A stretch of 35,727 nucleotides of DNA from Alistipes sp. (lineage in GTDB: Bacteria; Bacteroidota; Bacteroidia; Bacteroidales; Rikenellaceae): positions 1 to 35,727 of the forward strand of contig JAGBIC010000038.1 in NCBI GenBank assembly GCA_017935185.1, written 5' to 3'. Below, piece by piece: positions 23,273-32,480 of this stretch. Under the pieces are notes generated by a model that saw nothing but the letters and a program-made list of their open reading frames with translations, was not told where the DNA came from and searched no databases. The stretch's first letter is position 1; the number at the start of each line of letters is the position of its first letter. Both the position numbers and the translations under genes were made by a program.

Positions 23273-26200
23273 CTACTCTTCGATAATCACACGGAAGCCG
23301 ACATTGTTGGCGGGCTGCCATGCCAGATACGAGTTACGCACATATGCCGCAGCATTCTTGGGATGGCTATCCCACGCGCCGCCACGCACAACCTTGTTGT
23401 CGCTCGCTGCCGCCTCGCCCTTGTAGGGATAGGGTACAAAGCTGCTGCGGGTGAACTCGGCAACGTTTCCGTGCATATCGTGCAAGCCCCATGCATTGGG
23501 AGCATACTTTGCAACATCGGCAATGGTCATAGTGCCATCGTTTACATTATCCTCACGCTTCATGAAGGTGTAGTATTTGTAAACCCAACTTGTCTCTGCC
23601 ACGGGCTGGGGGTCAACACCCGATACCGCCATCTTGCGCAATGACTGGTCAGCCATATTCTCCTGCTTCGAGAAGTCGCTATTCAGGTCGCCATACCAGA
23701 AATCTGTATCGCTACCAGCACGACATGCCCACTCCCACTGCGCCTCGGTAGGCAGTGTTACGCTCTTACCGCTCTTCTGGCTGATAGCCTTACAGAACTC
23801 CATAGCCTGATTCCAGCTGATGCGGGTAACAGGCTGCTCGGGGCGGTTTGCGGCGTAACCCGGGCCCACGTGGTCCTTCCAGAACTGCGCTGTAAAGCGG
23901 CTGTCATGCTCGGGGAATACAACATTATACTGCTTGTTGGTAACCTCGGTTGCTGACATCCAGAAAGGCTTTGAAATCTTCACCAAGCTCGCAGGGGCAT
24001 TGTGACGGCCACGGTTGTTGTTTCCCATCACGAATGTTCCGGCAGGAATACGCACGAATGTCATCTTCACACCCGGGGCAATCTCAAGTTCCATCTTCTG
24101 GTCGCCATACTTCTCAATCATCTGCTTGGCGACAGCCTCATCGAAGGGGAACTTCTTGGTCTTGACATCTTTGTAATTTGGCTTCTCAACCTCTACACGA
24201 ACAGCCTCGGGCTGGGGGTTGTTCTTCTGCCACTCGGCAAACTCCTCCAACTCCTTCTTCCACTCGACACCTGCGCCGTTGGCATACTTGTTGGCCAACT
24301 CGATACGGCGGCTGTATTGGTCGGTGGGGCAGTATGATACCTTGTTGTATACAAACTTACCGTGGTGGGGAGCGTTGAAGTCAATCCAATTATAGAGCGT
24401 ACGCCACTCCTTGTCGGTGAGCTGAACGCCATGGTGGCCGGCCTTCAAGATACGCACCAGCTCGCTGGTAGAGGCATGGTACTCATATGGTTTCATCACA
24501 TATATATCGGCCTCGGGGCCCTGACGATTTACATAGGGGTGCAGATTCAGATAGCTCTGGGTGAGGAACAACTCGCCAGAGTGGGCACGACGTGAGGTGC
24601 GAGAATATACATCTTTATTTTCGCTATCGTTCTTAACCTGAATACCGCCTGTAAAGTCGGGCTTGGCGCCCTTGGCATTGTGGCAAGACACACAATTACG
24701 ATCGAGGATAGGCTGCACCTCCAACTCGTAGGTGAATGAACGCACGCCACCCTCGGGAGTCTGCAACTTGGCAGGAGCTTTTGTAGAGGCCATCACACGC
24801 TTGGGGATAGGCATAGAGTTCTGATCCTCGTGGCAACCCACGCATGAAAGCACCTCGCCAGGCATACCTGTAACCCAGCTGCGCATCCACTGAATTGCGC
24901 GACCCTCCTCGTCCAACGGCTGGAACGATACGGGGGTATTTGCGGGAATCTTGAATATTGCCGATCCGTCGGGCTCAACATCCACCTCGCCGAGGTTACG
25001 CTTGATATCCCAACCACTCTGGATACCCTGTGCAATATGGTCTGACTCCGACTTGACATAGGTATACTCATAGGCGAAAACACGCAACTTCTTAACTGTA
25101 CCAACGGGCACACCTGGAAGACCCTCGCCCTGATAGATATCCTGAATAAATACCGTTGCCTCCTTGTCGCCGGGCTTGATGCGGTCGGGGATGATGGGAG
25201 GTGTGGGGCGTTTCTTCACGATGATGGGGTTGATAAGGCCTTCGCCCTCATACTCGGCAATAAGGGTCATATTGTCGTATACATCGACCAAATAGATACC
25301 CCACAATGATTCGGGAGTAAGTTTGGCCGACACAAGGAAATATTTGTCGCTGATGGGGTAGGGCTTGATAAACTGCGGCCACACGCCATTCACCAGCTCG
25401 TCCTTAATCAAAGGAATAATCTCACGTTTGCTGAAGGGCATCTCCTGAATCATACCCTTGGTCTCCTTGCGGCCCATCGAGGGGTCGAACAGAATCAGAC
25501 GACCCGAACGAGCCACACCGTGGTGACCCGAGATAATACCAACAAAGGTGTTGTTACCTCCGGGTAGGGGCTGCACGTCAAAAATAGAGTTGGGGAACCA
25601 GCCGCCGCTACCATACAGAGCCTTGGTCTCGGTGCCATCGGGGTTGGCGTGCATAACGAAACGAGAGTAGTAGTGGGTAAGGTCGGTATACTCCCAGCGC
25701 ACATACATCAATCGGCCGTTATTCATCACACGGGGATGCCAATTGGCATCCTGATCGAATGTCATACGGCGCATCTCGCCTGTGGCGGGCTCATACGAAA
25801 TCATATTACCCACCTGATCGCTACCATTCACACAAGGAACACCCTGATAACCGATGTTACTCATGGCAATAATGCGGCCGCTGGGCATATAGGCTGCATC
25901 GAAGAACTCCAAATCCTTCTCCTCGGAGTTAATCACCTTATGCAGACCCGAGCCGTCACGCTTGACCTCATATACATTCCAACGCTTCTCCTCGTCGGCA
26001 GCGGTGAATAGGATACGCTCGCCATCCCAATGCAGCAACAAATCGGTTACCGATGTAGAGTGTGCGGGCTTGTAGATTGTGCGGCTCTGCACCTCGCCAC
26101 GCAGGTTGCTCAACTCGGCAATCTCGGCATTGAATCCAGAACGTGAAGATGATGACTGGTTCGACCAGTTGTTGTTCTGTGTACCGAGCGAAGGAGCCAT

Positions 26201-26539
26201 AACCTTACGGGCCTTCTCGCCGATGTTATAACGGCCGACAATAACTTTTGCATTGTCGAGCAAGGGGTTAGAGAGCAGAATCTCACGCTTTAGTTTAATA
26301 ATCTGCTCCTTCGCGCCACTCTTGACAGCCTGCTCCAAAGCCTGCAACTTCTCACCATAGAGCTTGGCGTCGTAGGTTGAACTCTTGCAGAAATCATTGT
26401 AGGCACTACGCACCGACTCAATGCTGAAATAAGTCATCTCGGCATCGGTCTTGAGTTGCGCCGCCTGTTCAGGTGTTACCTGCGCCCATGTTGCAGTGGC
26501 AAAAAGCACCGCAACGATGGTAGATAGCTTAAGTTTCAT
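23273..26539 (-). CDS. Multidomain c-type cytochrome with C-terminal FGE/SUMF1 domain (hydrazine-synthase-alpha-like middle)
   Basis: A 1088-residue exported protein (signal peptide 1-19, ATWAQ). After a helical segment (about 20-115), residues 155-440 form a beta-propeller-like region with repeated WDGERILFTA / PSGRIIAMSN / NNGRLMYVRW strands. The next part resembles the middle domain of hydrazine synthase alpha and related planctomycete proteins. Two haem c motifs follow, CVGCH (566-570) and CVSCH (616-620), the second in a planctomycete-cytochrome-like EVQPILDRNCVSCH. Residues 815-1088 are an FGE/SUMF1 domain (IPAGTFVMGN, TLPTEAQWEWACRAG, MHGNVAEF, RGGAW). The Cys pair that makes true formylglycine generators active is missing (Ser1058 and Ala1063 instead), so sulfatase maturation is unlikely. 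It is last of a three-gene operon, 59 bp after the chorismatase-like gene, and is probably a periplasmic redox protein. Confidence 0.82.
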   Translation of the reverse strand: MKLKLSTIVAVLFATATWAQVTPEQAAQLKTDAEMTYFSIESVRSAYNDFCKSSTYDAKLYGEKLQALEQAVKSGAKEQIIKLKREILLSNPLLDNAKVIVGRYNIGEKARKVMAPSLGTQNNNWSNQSSSSRSGFNAEIAELSNLRGEVQSRTIYKPAHSTSVTDLLLHWDGERILFTAADEEKRWNVYEVKRDGSGLHKVINSEEKDLEFFDAAYMPSGRIIAMSNIGYQGVPCVNGSDQVGNMISYEPATGEMRRMTFDQDANWHPRVMNNGRLMYVRWEYTDLTHYYSRFVMHANPDGTETKALYGSGGWFPNSIFDVQPLPGGNNTFVGIISGHHGVARSGRLILFDPSMGRKETKGMIQEMPFSKREIIPLIKDELVNGVWPQFIKPYPISDKYFLVSAKLTPESLWGIYLVDVYDNMTLIAEYEGEGLINPIIVKKRPTPPIIPDRIKPGDKEATVFIQDIYQGEGLPGVPVGTVKKLRVFAYEYTYVKSESDHIAQGIQSGWDIKRNLGEVDVEPDGSAIFKIPANTPVSFQPLDEEGRAIQWMRSWVTGMPGEVLSCVGCHEDQNSMPIPKRVMASTKAPAKLQTPEGGVRSFTYELEVQPILDRNCVSCHNAKGAKPDFTGGIQVKNDSENKDVYSRTSRRAHSGELFLTQSYLNLHPYVNRQGPEADIYVMKPYEYHASTSELVRILKAGHHGVQLTDKEWRTLYNWIDFNAPHHGKFVYNKVSYCPTDQYSRRIELANKYANGAGVEWKKELEEFAEWQKNNPQPEAVRVEVEKPNYKDVKTKKFPFDEAVAKQMIEKYGDQKMELEIAPGVKMTFVRIPAGTFVMGNNNRGRHNAPASLVKISKPFWMSATEVTNKQYNVVFPEHDSRFTAQFWKDHVGPGYAANRPEQPVTRISWNQAMEFCKAISQKSGKSVTLPTEAQWEWACRAGSDTDFWYGDLNSDFSKQENMADQSLRKMAVSGVDPQPVAETSWVYKYYTFMKREDNVNDGTMTIADVAKYAPNAWGLHDMHGNVAEFTRSSFVPYPYKGEAAASDNKVVRGGAWDSHPKNAAAYVRNSYLAWQPANNVGFRVIIEE

Positions 26540-26598
26540 TTTGTTTATGTTTTATGTTTAGTTAAATATTTTTCAATCCTCCTTGGGTAAACTGCAAA

Positions 26599-27681
26599 TC
26601 ATACGGCAAAGCCCTCAATCTCGATAAGTAGCTCCTCGCGGCAAATGTCGGCCCAAAGGTACAACATATCGACTGCGGGGTAGCTCTCTTTAAGCCACGC
26701 TTTGGCCTCGCTCCAACTCTTATTATCCTTCAGATAGGCTCGCATGGCACAATACTCCAGCCTTTGGGCATCCGCCACGCCACTCTGCTTGAGGTTCTCG
26801 ACACCTGTCAGATGGTCGATATTCTCCATCGTGAGGCGAGCCTGCTCGGCCAGACCCTCGCGGCAACTCTCCTCGCCACGGATGGCCGCCGTGCCCGAAA
26901 TATATACCATAGGCTTATGGCCACACATATATCTCGCACGCTCGAACTTGGGGGTTGTCTTATGCTTCTCTATGCTGTTTATAAGCACCTTCTGCGAATA
27001 GCTGTGGGCCGAAATCTGCAACGGATTATCAACCGGACGGCTATATGCCGAACTATTGCGAAGCGCATCAAAGATAACAACAACGCCTCCCCACTGTGCG
27101 CCTATGCCTGTGGCGGCGGGGTAGCCGTTCGACCACTTGCAGCCGGCATAAAATGCGCTTCGGGCATCGTTAAAGAGCTGATAGTGCTGACCCTGCGGCG
27201 ACAAGGCTGTGATGCGTTCGATATAATTCCATTGGCGCACGATATCGTCCACCGCAATATCTTCGGCAGCAAGAATCTCGCTCATACGATTAAAAATCTG
27301 CTCGGCCTGCCCGCCTATGTCGAGCATGGGATCAGACTGAATTGCCGCCGAGAGAATCTCGCAGCCATCAAGCAGCGCATAATCGCCCTTAAACTCAACC
27401 TGCACATCCTCGGCCACATAGCTAACCTCGGCCGCCAGCGAGCAACACAAAGGCTGTTGCGCAACGTAGGCTGTGAGCAAATCACCACAACGGGTAGCGG
27501 CACACGCCTTTATTATATTGTTCTGCTCGATATACTCCGAATTATCCTTCGGAGCGCCAAAAAAGACCATACGCACCATCTTGCCGCAACCGGCACCCAT
27601 TGCCGACTCAAGCAGATGGCTGACAGCCGCCTGAAAAGCAGATTCTTGTGAACGAAAAATATAATATTGCTTTGTTGTCAT
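26599..27681 (-). CDS. Chorismatase-like protein (FkbO/Hyg5/XanB2 type, RidA fold)
   Basis: A 360-residue cytoplasmic protein with no signal peptide. The C-terminal part has a YjgF/RidA-type fold with chorismatase landmarks: GYPAATGIGAQ (187-197), NPLQISAHSY (219-228), PKFERARYM (244-252), ISGTAAIRGEE (261-271), EQARLTMENI (279-288) and a final CREELLIEIEG (347-357). In that last motif Cys347 and Glu354 have the same spacing as Cys327 and Glu334 of Hyg5. These mark the 3-hydroxybenzoate-forming subtype as I remember the literature. Chorismatases release pyruvate from chorismate. The start lies 4 bp after the stop of the cytochrome gene, so translation is coupled. Activity is inferred; a plain RidA-like deaminase is less likely given the long N-terminal domain and the LLIEIEG ending. 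Confidence 0.75.
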   Translation of the reverse strand: MTTKQYYIFRSQESAFQAAVSHLLESAMGAGCGKMVRMVFFGAPKDNSEYIEQNNIIKACAATRCGDLLTAYVAQQPLCCSLAAEVSYVAEDVQVEFKGDYALLDGCEILSAAIQSDPMLDIGGQAEQIFNRMSEILAAEDIAVDDIVRQWNYIERITALSPQGQHYQLFNDARSAFYAGCKWSNGYPAATGIGAQWGGVVVIFDALRNSSAYSRPVDNPLQISAHSYSQKVLINSIEKHKTTPKFERARYMCGHKPMVYISGTAAIRGEESCREGLAEQARLTMENIDHLTGVENLKQSGVADAQRLEYCAMRAYLKDNKSWSEAKAWLKESYPAVDMLYLWADICREELLIEIEGFAV

Positions 27682-27685
27682 CTAC

Positions 27686-29455
27686 TTACAGTGAATTTAC
27701 ATATTCGGTAAGGGCCTCGGCATCCTTGCGTGATATTTTGCCGTCGATACCGTGTTTATGCACAGTGAAGACCTCCTCGAGTGTGGCAGCACGGCCATCG
27801 AACAGATATGGTGCAGTGCGCCATACCTCGACAAGGGTGGGGGTGTCCCAGCCCTGCTCGAACTCTATATCCTCACCAATGCGATGCATCTGCATATCGG
27901 TGTAATATGGGCCTGAGTGACACTCGGCGCAACCATACTTCTCATACACCTTGCGACCCTCGACAGCCTTTGCCGACAACTCGCCATCAACCAGATAGGG
28001 GCTGGGCAGGGGTTTGAGCGACTTGATGTATTCATCGACATTAACCGCCATATCTTCGGGAATATCACAGAATTGGATAAACTTATATCCTGCCCTTACC
28101 GCCAGACCTGCATGGTCGCGGATACCCGAAATCATACACTTCGGAGTCTCGAAACTATATAGCATGCTCTTGCAGTTCTTCGAGTTGCCGATGCCGTCAT
28201 TCATCAAATCCCAATTCATGCCATCGGTACGCCCATCACCCGGGTGACAACCGTTGCACGACTGCCAATTCTGGTAACACAACACAGCATCGTTGAACGC
28301 ACGCTCACCTGCATCGGCGGGAGACTCTACACGATGTGGATTGTATGCCACAAAATCGACCTTCTGCGAGGCTACATCCACCACATTCAGTGTATCTGAA
28401 AAATATGTGGGCACATACAGCTTGCCATCCTTGAGCGAGATATTGCGCGGGCCGTTGCCATTCAGGGGCAGGCGGGCGCGGATGTTGCGCATGAAATAGA
28501 GGTCGTAATCCATCTTCGAGTAGTCGCCATAGGCGAGCAGACGCTCAATCATGGGCTGATACTCAACAATACTCACCTCGTGAGTGCCCGAGTGGGCAGC
28601 AACAAGATAGTTGCCATCGCAAGCGATATCCCATATTCCGCCGGCACCACGGTCGGGCTCATCCATCGACATCGAGCCAATGAGCGAGAGATTCTCAACA
28701 TCAATCACACTCACAGCGTTGGTATTCATCCAACCCTGCTGCAACTGCGATGTGGGGACTTGAAAACGACCAAGATTATGCGACACAAAGATATATTTTC
28801 CATCGGGCGAACAGGTAACGCCACGCAAAGCATTACTTCCGTTGCTCAGCTTTATATCCTTGATTTTCTCGAAACTTGCCACATCAATCACCGACACATC
28901 TGCCGCCACATAATCAAGGTCGGCACGTTGTGCGGGCAGATAGTTGTTTACAAAGAGATACTTTCCGTCGGGAGTGACGGTGATTGCACAGGGCTCACGC
29001 AATACGGCCACCTCACGCAGCACCTCGCCACTTGCAGCATCCACCTCGCTCACCGTAGCTTTGTAGCGGTTGCAGACATAAATGCGCTTGCCATCGCTGC
29101 TGCATAGTGGGGCACAAGCACCCATGCCTGTTTTTACCTCAAACTTAACGCTGTTGTCGCTCAAATCGACAGCAGTAAGGCTTCCTATAGAATAGCTGCT
29201 GGTGACATAGGCCACATTACCATAGACCGCAACGCCCGTTGCAGGCTCTTTCAATGCCCACGACTGTTTCACCGCACCATCCGAAGCCAACAGCTTCAAC
29301 TCGGAAGTTCCCTTGTTGGCCAACAGAATATCGCCATTATCGGCCACGGCGATATCGGCCGTATACATCGGTTTGACATTGTGGTGAATATCGGCTGACG
29401 AGAGTAGAATCACAGCCGAGAGAATTATCGGAATTACGAAAGATAATTTTTTCAT
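27686..29455 (-). CDS. Beta-propeller / MauG-like di-haem cytochrome c peroxidase family protein
   Basis: A 589-residue exported protein (signal peptide about 1-21). Residues 28-375 are a YVTN/NHL-type beta-propeller with repeated CSPDGKYIFVSHN and TPDGKYLFVNNYL strands. The C-terminal part is a cytochrome c peroxidase/MauG-type domain with two haem motifs, CNGCH (400-404) and CAECH (509-513), and the family motif TPTLVEVWRTAPYLFDG (538-554). MauG proteins use two haems and peroxide to oxidise or modify a partner. An upstream TTG at 29539 would add 28 residues, but the ATG at 29455 gives a clean signal peptide and lies 75 nt after the predicted start point, so I use it. It is the first gene of the operon. 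Confidence 0.87.
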   Translation of the reverse strand: MKKLSFVIPIILSAVILLSSADIHHNVKPMYTADIAVADNGDILLANKGTSELKLLASDGAVKQSWALKEPATGVAVYGNVAYVTSSYSIGSLTAVDLSDNSVKFEVKTGMGACAPLCSSDGKRIYVCNRYKATVSEVDAASGEVLREVAVLREPCAITVTPDGKYLFVNNYLPAQRADLDYVAADVSVIDVASFEKIKDIKLSNGSNALRGVTCSPDGKYIFVSHNLGRFQVPTSQLQQGWMNTNAVSVIDVENLSLIGSMSMDEPDRGAGGIWDIACDGNYLVAAHSGTHEVSIVEYQPMIERLLAYGDYSKMDYDLYFMRNIRARLPLNGNGPRNISLKDGKLYVPTYFSDTLNVVDVASQKVDFVAYNPHRVESPADAGERAFNDAVLCYQNWQSCNGCHPGDGRTDGMNWDLMNDGIGNSKNCKSMLYSFETPKCMISGIRDHAGLAVRAGYKFIQFCDIPEDMAVNVDEYIKSLKPLPSPYLVDGELSAKAVEGRKVYEKYGCAECHSGPYYTDMQMHRIGEDIEFEQGWDTPTLVEVWRTAPYLFDGRAATLEEVFTVHKHGIDGKISRKDAEALTEYVNSL

Positions 29456-29536
29456 AACAACGAAAATGCGGTATTTAAGTAATAAATTCAGGTTTAGTTT
29501 TGGCCTATCATACATATATAATATGTATAATTCACG

Positions 29537-29567
29537 CAAATATAAAGAATATATTTTTATTTATCAA
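29537..29567 (-). promoter_or_regulatory. Promoter for the cytochrome/chorismatase operon
   Basis: On the minus strand TTG (29567-29565), a 20-nt spacer and TATATTTG (29544-29537) match the Bacteroidetes consensus. This position overlaps the upstream TTG codon and supports the ATG at 29455 as the real start. Confidence 0.75.
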
Positions 29568-29720
29568 TAGTTTTTACCTTATTCCACCCGACACATACGC
29601 CAATTGCCGCAAAGCCGTTTGTTTGAGCCGAATTTTGACGATTTCTATCGCACAGGGGAATATTATCCCAAAAACATTAAAAAAAATTATACAAACAGTC
29701 CAAATATTAAATTTTTTGTA

Positions 29721-29728
29721 TATTTTTG
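29721..29728 (+). promoter_or_regulatory. -7 element for the porin-potABCD operon
   Basis: TATTTTTG fits TAnnTTTG, but no -33 box is seen at the usual distance. If used, the leader would be about 170 nt and would include a GC-rich potential stem (29741-29780) and the short repeats at 29791-29860. Confidence 0.45.
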
Positions 29729-29790
29729 TCATAATGATTTGCGGTTGTAGGCCCGCTTGGCGGTGGGTCGTGTAGCCGCAAATTTATTTA

Positions 29791-29860
29791 CTTGAAAGGC
29801 TGCACCACTCAAAAGGGTACAAACTGCCCAAAAGGCTGCAAGCTGCTCGAAAGACTAAAA
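29791..29860 (+). repeat. Imperfect tandem repeats in the porin-pot leader
   Basis: Four imperfect units with GAAAGGC/AAAAGGG/AAAAGGC/GAAAGAC cores start at 29794, 29811, 29830 and 29849, spaced 17-19 nt. AAGGCTGCA occurs twice (29796 and 29832). They lie 50-115 bp before the porin start codon and could be a regulatory or RNA element. Confidence 0.5.
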
Positions 29861-29908
29861 GTGAAATACTAAAACATACTCTTATGTAATTTAATTGTTT
29901 ACTGCTTA

Positions 29909-31042
29909 ATGAAAAGACGATTTGCCTTTTTGGGGGCCATATTGTTCATGGCCGGCTCTGTGGTAAGTGCGCAGGAAGTTGACAGTAGTGCGCCGCAACA
30001 GATGTCATCCTGGGAGGATGCGAACCAGACTGATGTTGTTGATTATGTTCCCGCGATTTCGCTCGATGCTCGCTTTGGATACAATCGCAACGTCTCCGAT
30101 AAGACCGGCGGCTTTGGGGGCGACGGTTTATATCTGAACATTGACGGTAAAATAAGTAAAAATTTCACCTATAGTCTATGCCAACGACTCTTCTCGTCGC
30201 ATGGCGAAGACTCCTCAGTTTTTGATGCTACCGACTGGCTTAACCTCACCTATGAGGTGGGCTCTTTCAGCTTTACCGCAGGTAAGGATGTGGTTGCTGT
30301 CGGCAGCTATGAATACGATGCGTATGATATTGATTCATACTTCGATATGAACTCTATCTTCTACAATAGCTTTAGCTGCTACCAGTGGGGCGTGAAGGCC
30401 ATGTGGTCACCCTCCGACAGCAGCTCGCTGGCCTTTCAGGTTACCACCTCACCATTCTCATACGCTCCGCTGGAGGATAATATTTACGCCTACAATCTGG
30501 CATGGTACGGCGAGTGGGAGAGCTACACTTCAATATGGTCGGCCAACCTCTTCGAGTATGAGCCGGGCAAGTTCGTAAAGACCCTCGCTTTGGGCAACAT
30601 GTTCTACGCCGGCAACCTCTCGCTCGGGCTGGATGTTATCATGCGCGGCGAGAAGGTCAAGAACCTGGGCAGGGATATTACCATAAACTTTATGCCCTCA
30701 TACGAATTTGCCGACTGCATACGTCTTTTCGGCAAGGCAGGTTTTGAGCGTGTGGGCGAGCAGCCCTATGACTTTTGGGGCGAATATCTCACTGTGGATG
30801 AAATGGTTGCCGCCAACGAGGAGAACACAGCTATTCTCCCCGCCTTTGCCATTCCCAACCAAAATTATTGGTTCTACGGAGCAGGCATAGAGTACTTCCC
30901 GCTGAAAGAGAACAAGGATATTCGTCTGCATGCCATGTGGGCCTCAAACAACTACACAAAACGCCATGTCGTGAATGTCGGCCTTACATGGAAATTCGAC
31001 ATCGTAAGTGCCATAAAACATATAGCCCGCAAGGCTAAATAA
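29909..31042 (+). CDS. Outer-membrane beta-barrel porin
   Basis: A 377-residue protein with a signal peptide ending at VVSAQ (about 21). Alternating hydrophobic/aromatic strands run through the protein, typical of a phosphate-selective (OprO/OprP-like) or related Bacteroidetes porin (for example FSFTAGKDVVAVGSYEYD, LSLGLDVIMRG, HVVNVGLTWKFD). It is not SusC-like: there is no plug domain or TonB box. It ends 35 bp before potA in the same direction with no terminator between, so it is probably the outer-membrane entry for the polyamine transporter. The substrate is inferred from that context. The exact Pfam porin family is uncertain. Confidence 0.75.
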   Translation: MKRRFAFLGAILFMAGSVVSAQEVDSSAPQQMSSWEDANQTDVVDYVPAISLDARFGYNRNVSDKTGGFGGDGLYLNIDGKISKNFTYSLCQRLFSSHGEDSSVFDATDWLNLTYEVGSFSFTAGKDVVAVGSYEYDAYDIDSYFDMNSIFYNSFSCYQWGVKAMWSPSDSSSLAFQVTTSPFSYAPLEDNIYAYNLAWYGEWESYTSIWSANLFEYEPGKFVKTLALGNMFYAGNLSLGLDVIMRGEKVKNLGRDITINFMPSYEFADCIRLFGKAGFERVGEQPYDFWGEYLTVDEMVAANEENTAILPAFAIPNQNYWFYGAGIEYFPLKENKDIRLHAMWASNNYTKRHVVNVGLTWKFDIVSAIKHIARKAK

Positions 31043-31077
31043 CATAATTTTTCATACCTATTTTTAATTGTCAAAAA

Positions 31078-32460
31078 ATGAAAAATTCCAATTACATCAT
31101 CGAGTTAAGTAACCTCTCGAAATCCTTTGGCGATAAGAAAGTTCTGGATGACGTGAGCCTATATATCAAGAAGGGTGAATTTGTAACAATTTTGGGCCCT
31201 TCGGGATGTGGTAAAACCACACTTCTGCGTATTCTGGCAGGATTCAGCAAAGCCGACGAGGGTGAAATTCACATTGCGGGCGAGAGCATTACCGACGTGC
31301 CGCCGCACGAGCGCCCCGTAAACACTGTTTTTCAGCGATATGCGCTCTTTCCCCATCTGAATGTGTTTGACAATATAGCATTCGGTTTGAAGCTTAAGAA
31401 GGTCAAGCAGGATGAAATAGATTTGCGTGTCCGCAAGGCGCTTAAGATGGTGGGCATGACCGACTACGAGTGGCGTGATGTAAATTCTCTCTCGGGAGGT
31501 CAGCAGCAGCGTGTGGCCATCGCACGCGCCATCGTCAACCGTCCGCAGGTGCTTCTACTCGACGAGCCGCTGGCAGCGCTCGACCTGAAGATGCGCAAGG
31601 ATATGCAGATGGAGCTTAAGGATATGCACAAAACGCTGGGTATCACCTTCGTATACGTTACCCACGACCAAGAGGAGGCGCTCACTCTGAGCGACACCAT
31701 CGTTGTGATGAGCGAGGGCCGCGTGCAGCAGATAGGCACCCCCACCGACATATATAACGAGCCTTCAAACTCGTTTGTGGCCGACTTTATCGGCGAGAGC
31801 AACATCCTGAACGGCACGATGATACGCGACAAGGTGGTGAAGTTCATGAACCGCGAATTCGACTGCGTCGACGTGGGCTTTGGCGAGCAGATACCTGTGG
31901 ATGTTGTCATCCGCCCCGAGGATGTATATATCATGGCGAAGAGTGATTCGGGAATGTTTGACGGCGTGGTGCAGTCATGCATATTCAAGGGCGTACACTA
32001 CGAGATGACGGTTCTCACACCCGACGGCTATGAGATTATGATTCAAGACTATAACGCCTTTGAGGTGGGGCAGGAGGTGAGCATGATTGTCAAGCCTTCC
32101 GATATTCACGTCATGCAAAAGGAGCGCATCTGCAACACCTTCGAGGGTGTGATGAGCGACGCCACCCACATAAAAATGCTGGGTTCGGAGTTCCTCTGCA
32201 ACGAGCAGAAGGATATTGTCGGCGGCGAGAAGGTCATCGTTGAGGTAAACTTCGACAAAATCGACCTGCTGGACAACAAGGAGGATGGTCAGACCGTTGG
32301 TGATGTGCGATTTATCCTCTACAAGGGCGACCACTACCACCTGACGGTGCGCACAGAGGAGGGCGACAACCTCTATGTTGACACTCACGATGTGTGGGAC
32401 GACAGAGATATTGTGGGCATCCGCATCATGCCCGAAGACATGAGAATAACTCGAGTATAA
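31078..32460 (+). CDS. potA: Spermidine/putrescine ABC transporter ATPase with duplicated C-terminal domain
   Basis: This is the ATPase of the polyamine importer. It has Walker [10 protein letters not shown] (40-48), Q-loop Gln86, signature LSGGQ (138-142), Walker B LLLDEP (159-164) and switch His196. At 460 residues it is about 80-90 longer than E. coli PotA. The extra length is a second TOBE-like regulatory segment: about 275-347 ([20 protein letters not shown]) and about 385-459 ([20 protein letters not shown]) align as an internal duplication. The C-terminal domain modulates transport, so the duplication may change regulation by polyamines. It is followed by potB, potC and potD in one operon. 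Confidence 0.93.
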   Translation: MKNSNYIIELSNLSKSFGDKKVLDDVSLYIKKGEFVTILGPSGCGKTTLLRILAGFSKADEGEIHIAGESITDVPPHERPVNTVFQRYALFPHLNVFDNIAFGLKLKKVKQDEIDLRVRKALKMVGMTDYEWRDVNSLSGGQQQRVAIARAIVNRPQVLLLDEPLAALDLKMRKDMQMELKDMHKTLGITFVYVTHDQEEALTLSDTIVVMSEGRVQQIGTPTDIYNEPSNSFVADFIGESNILNGTMIRDKVVKFMNREFDCVDVGFGEQIPVDVVIRPEDVYIMAKSDSGMFDGVVQSCIFKGVHYEMTVLTPDGYEIMIQDYNAFEVGQEVSMIVKPSDIHVMQKERICNTFEGVMSDATHIKMLGSEFLCNEQKDIVGGEKVIVEVNFDKIDLLDNKEDGQTVGDVRFILYKGDHYHLTVRTEEGDNLYVDTHDVWDDRDIVGIRIMPEDMRITRV

Positions 32461-32480
32461 ACTGCCAAAAGAGATTGAAA

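Noticed and set aside
29456-29539. TTG-initiated 28-residue extension of the MauG-like protein
   Set aside because: The region contains the predicted -7 box and would place polar residues before a clean signal peptide; ATG at 29455 is preferred.
32394-32480. Upstream extension of potB
   Set aside because: It would overlap the end of potA and add a charged leader unlike PotB; ATG at 32481 fits the family.
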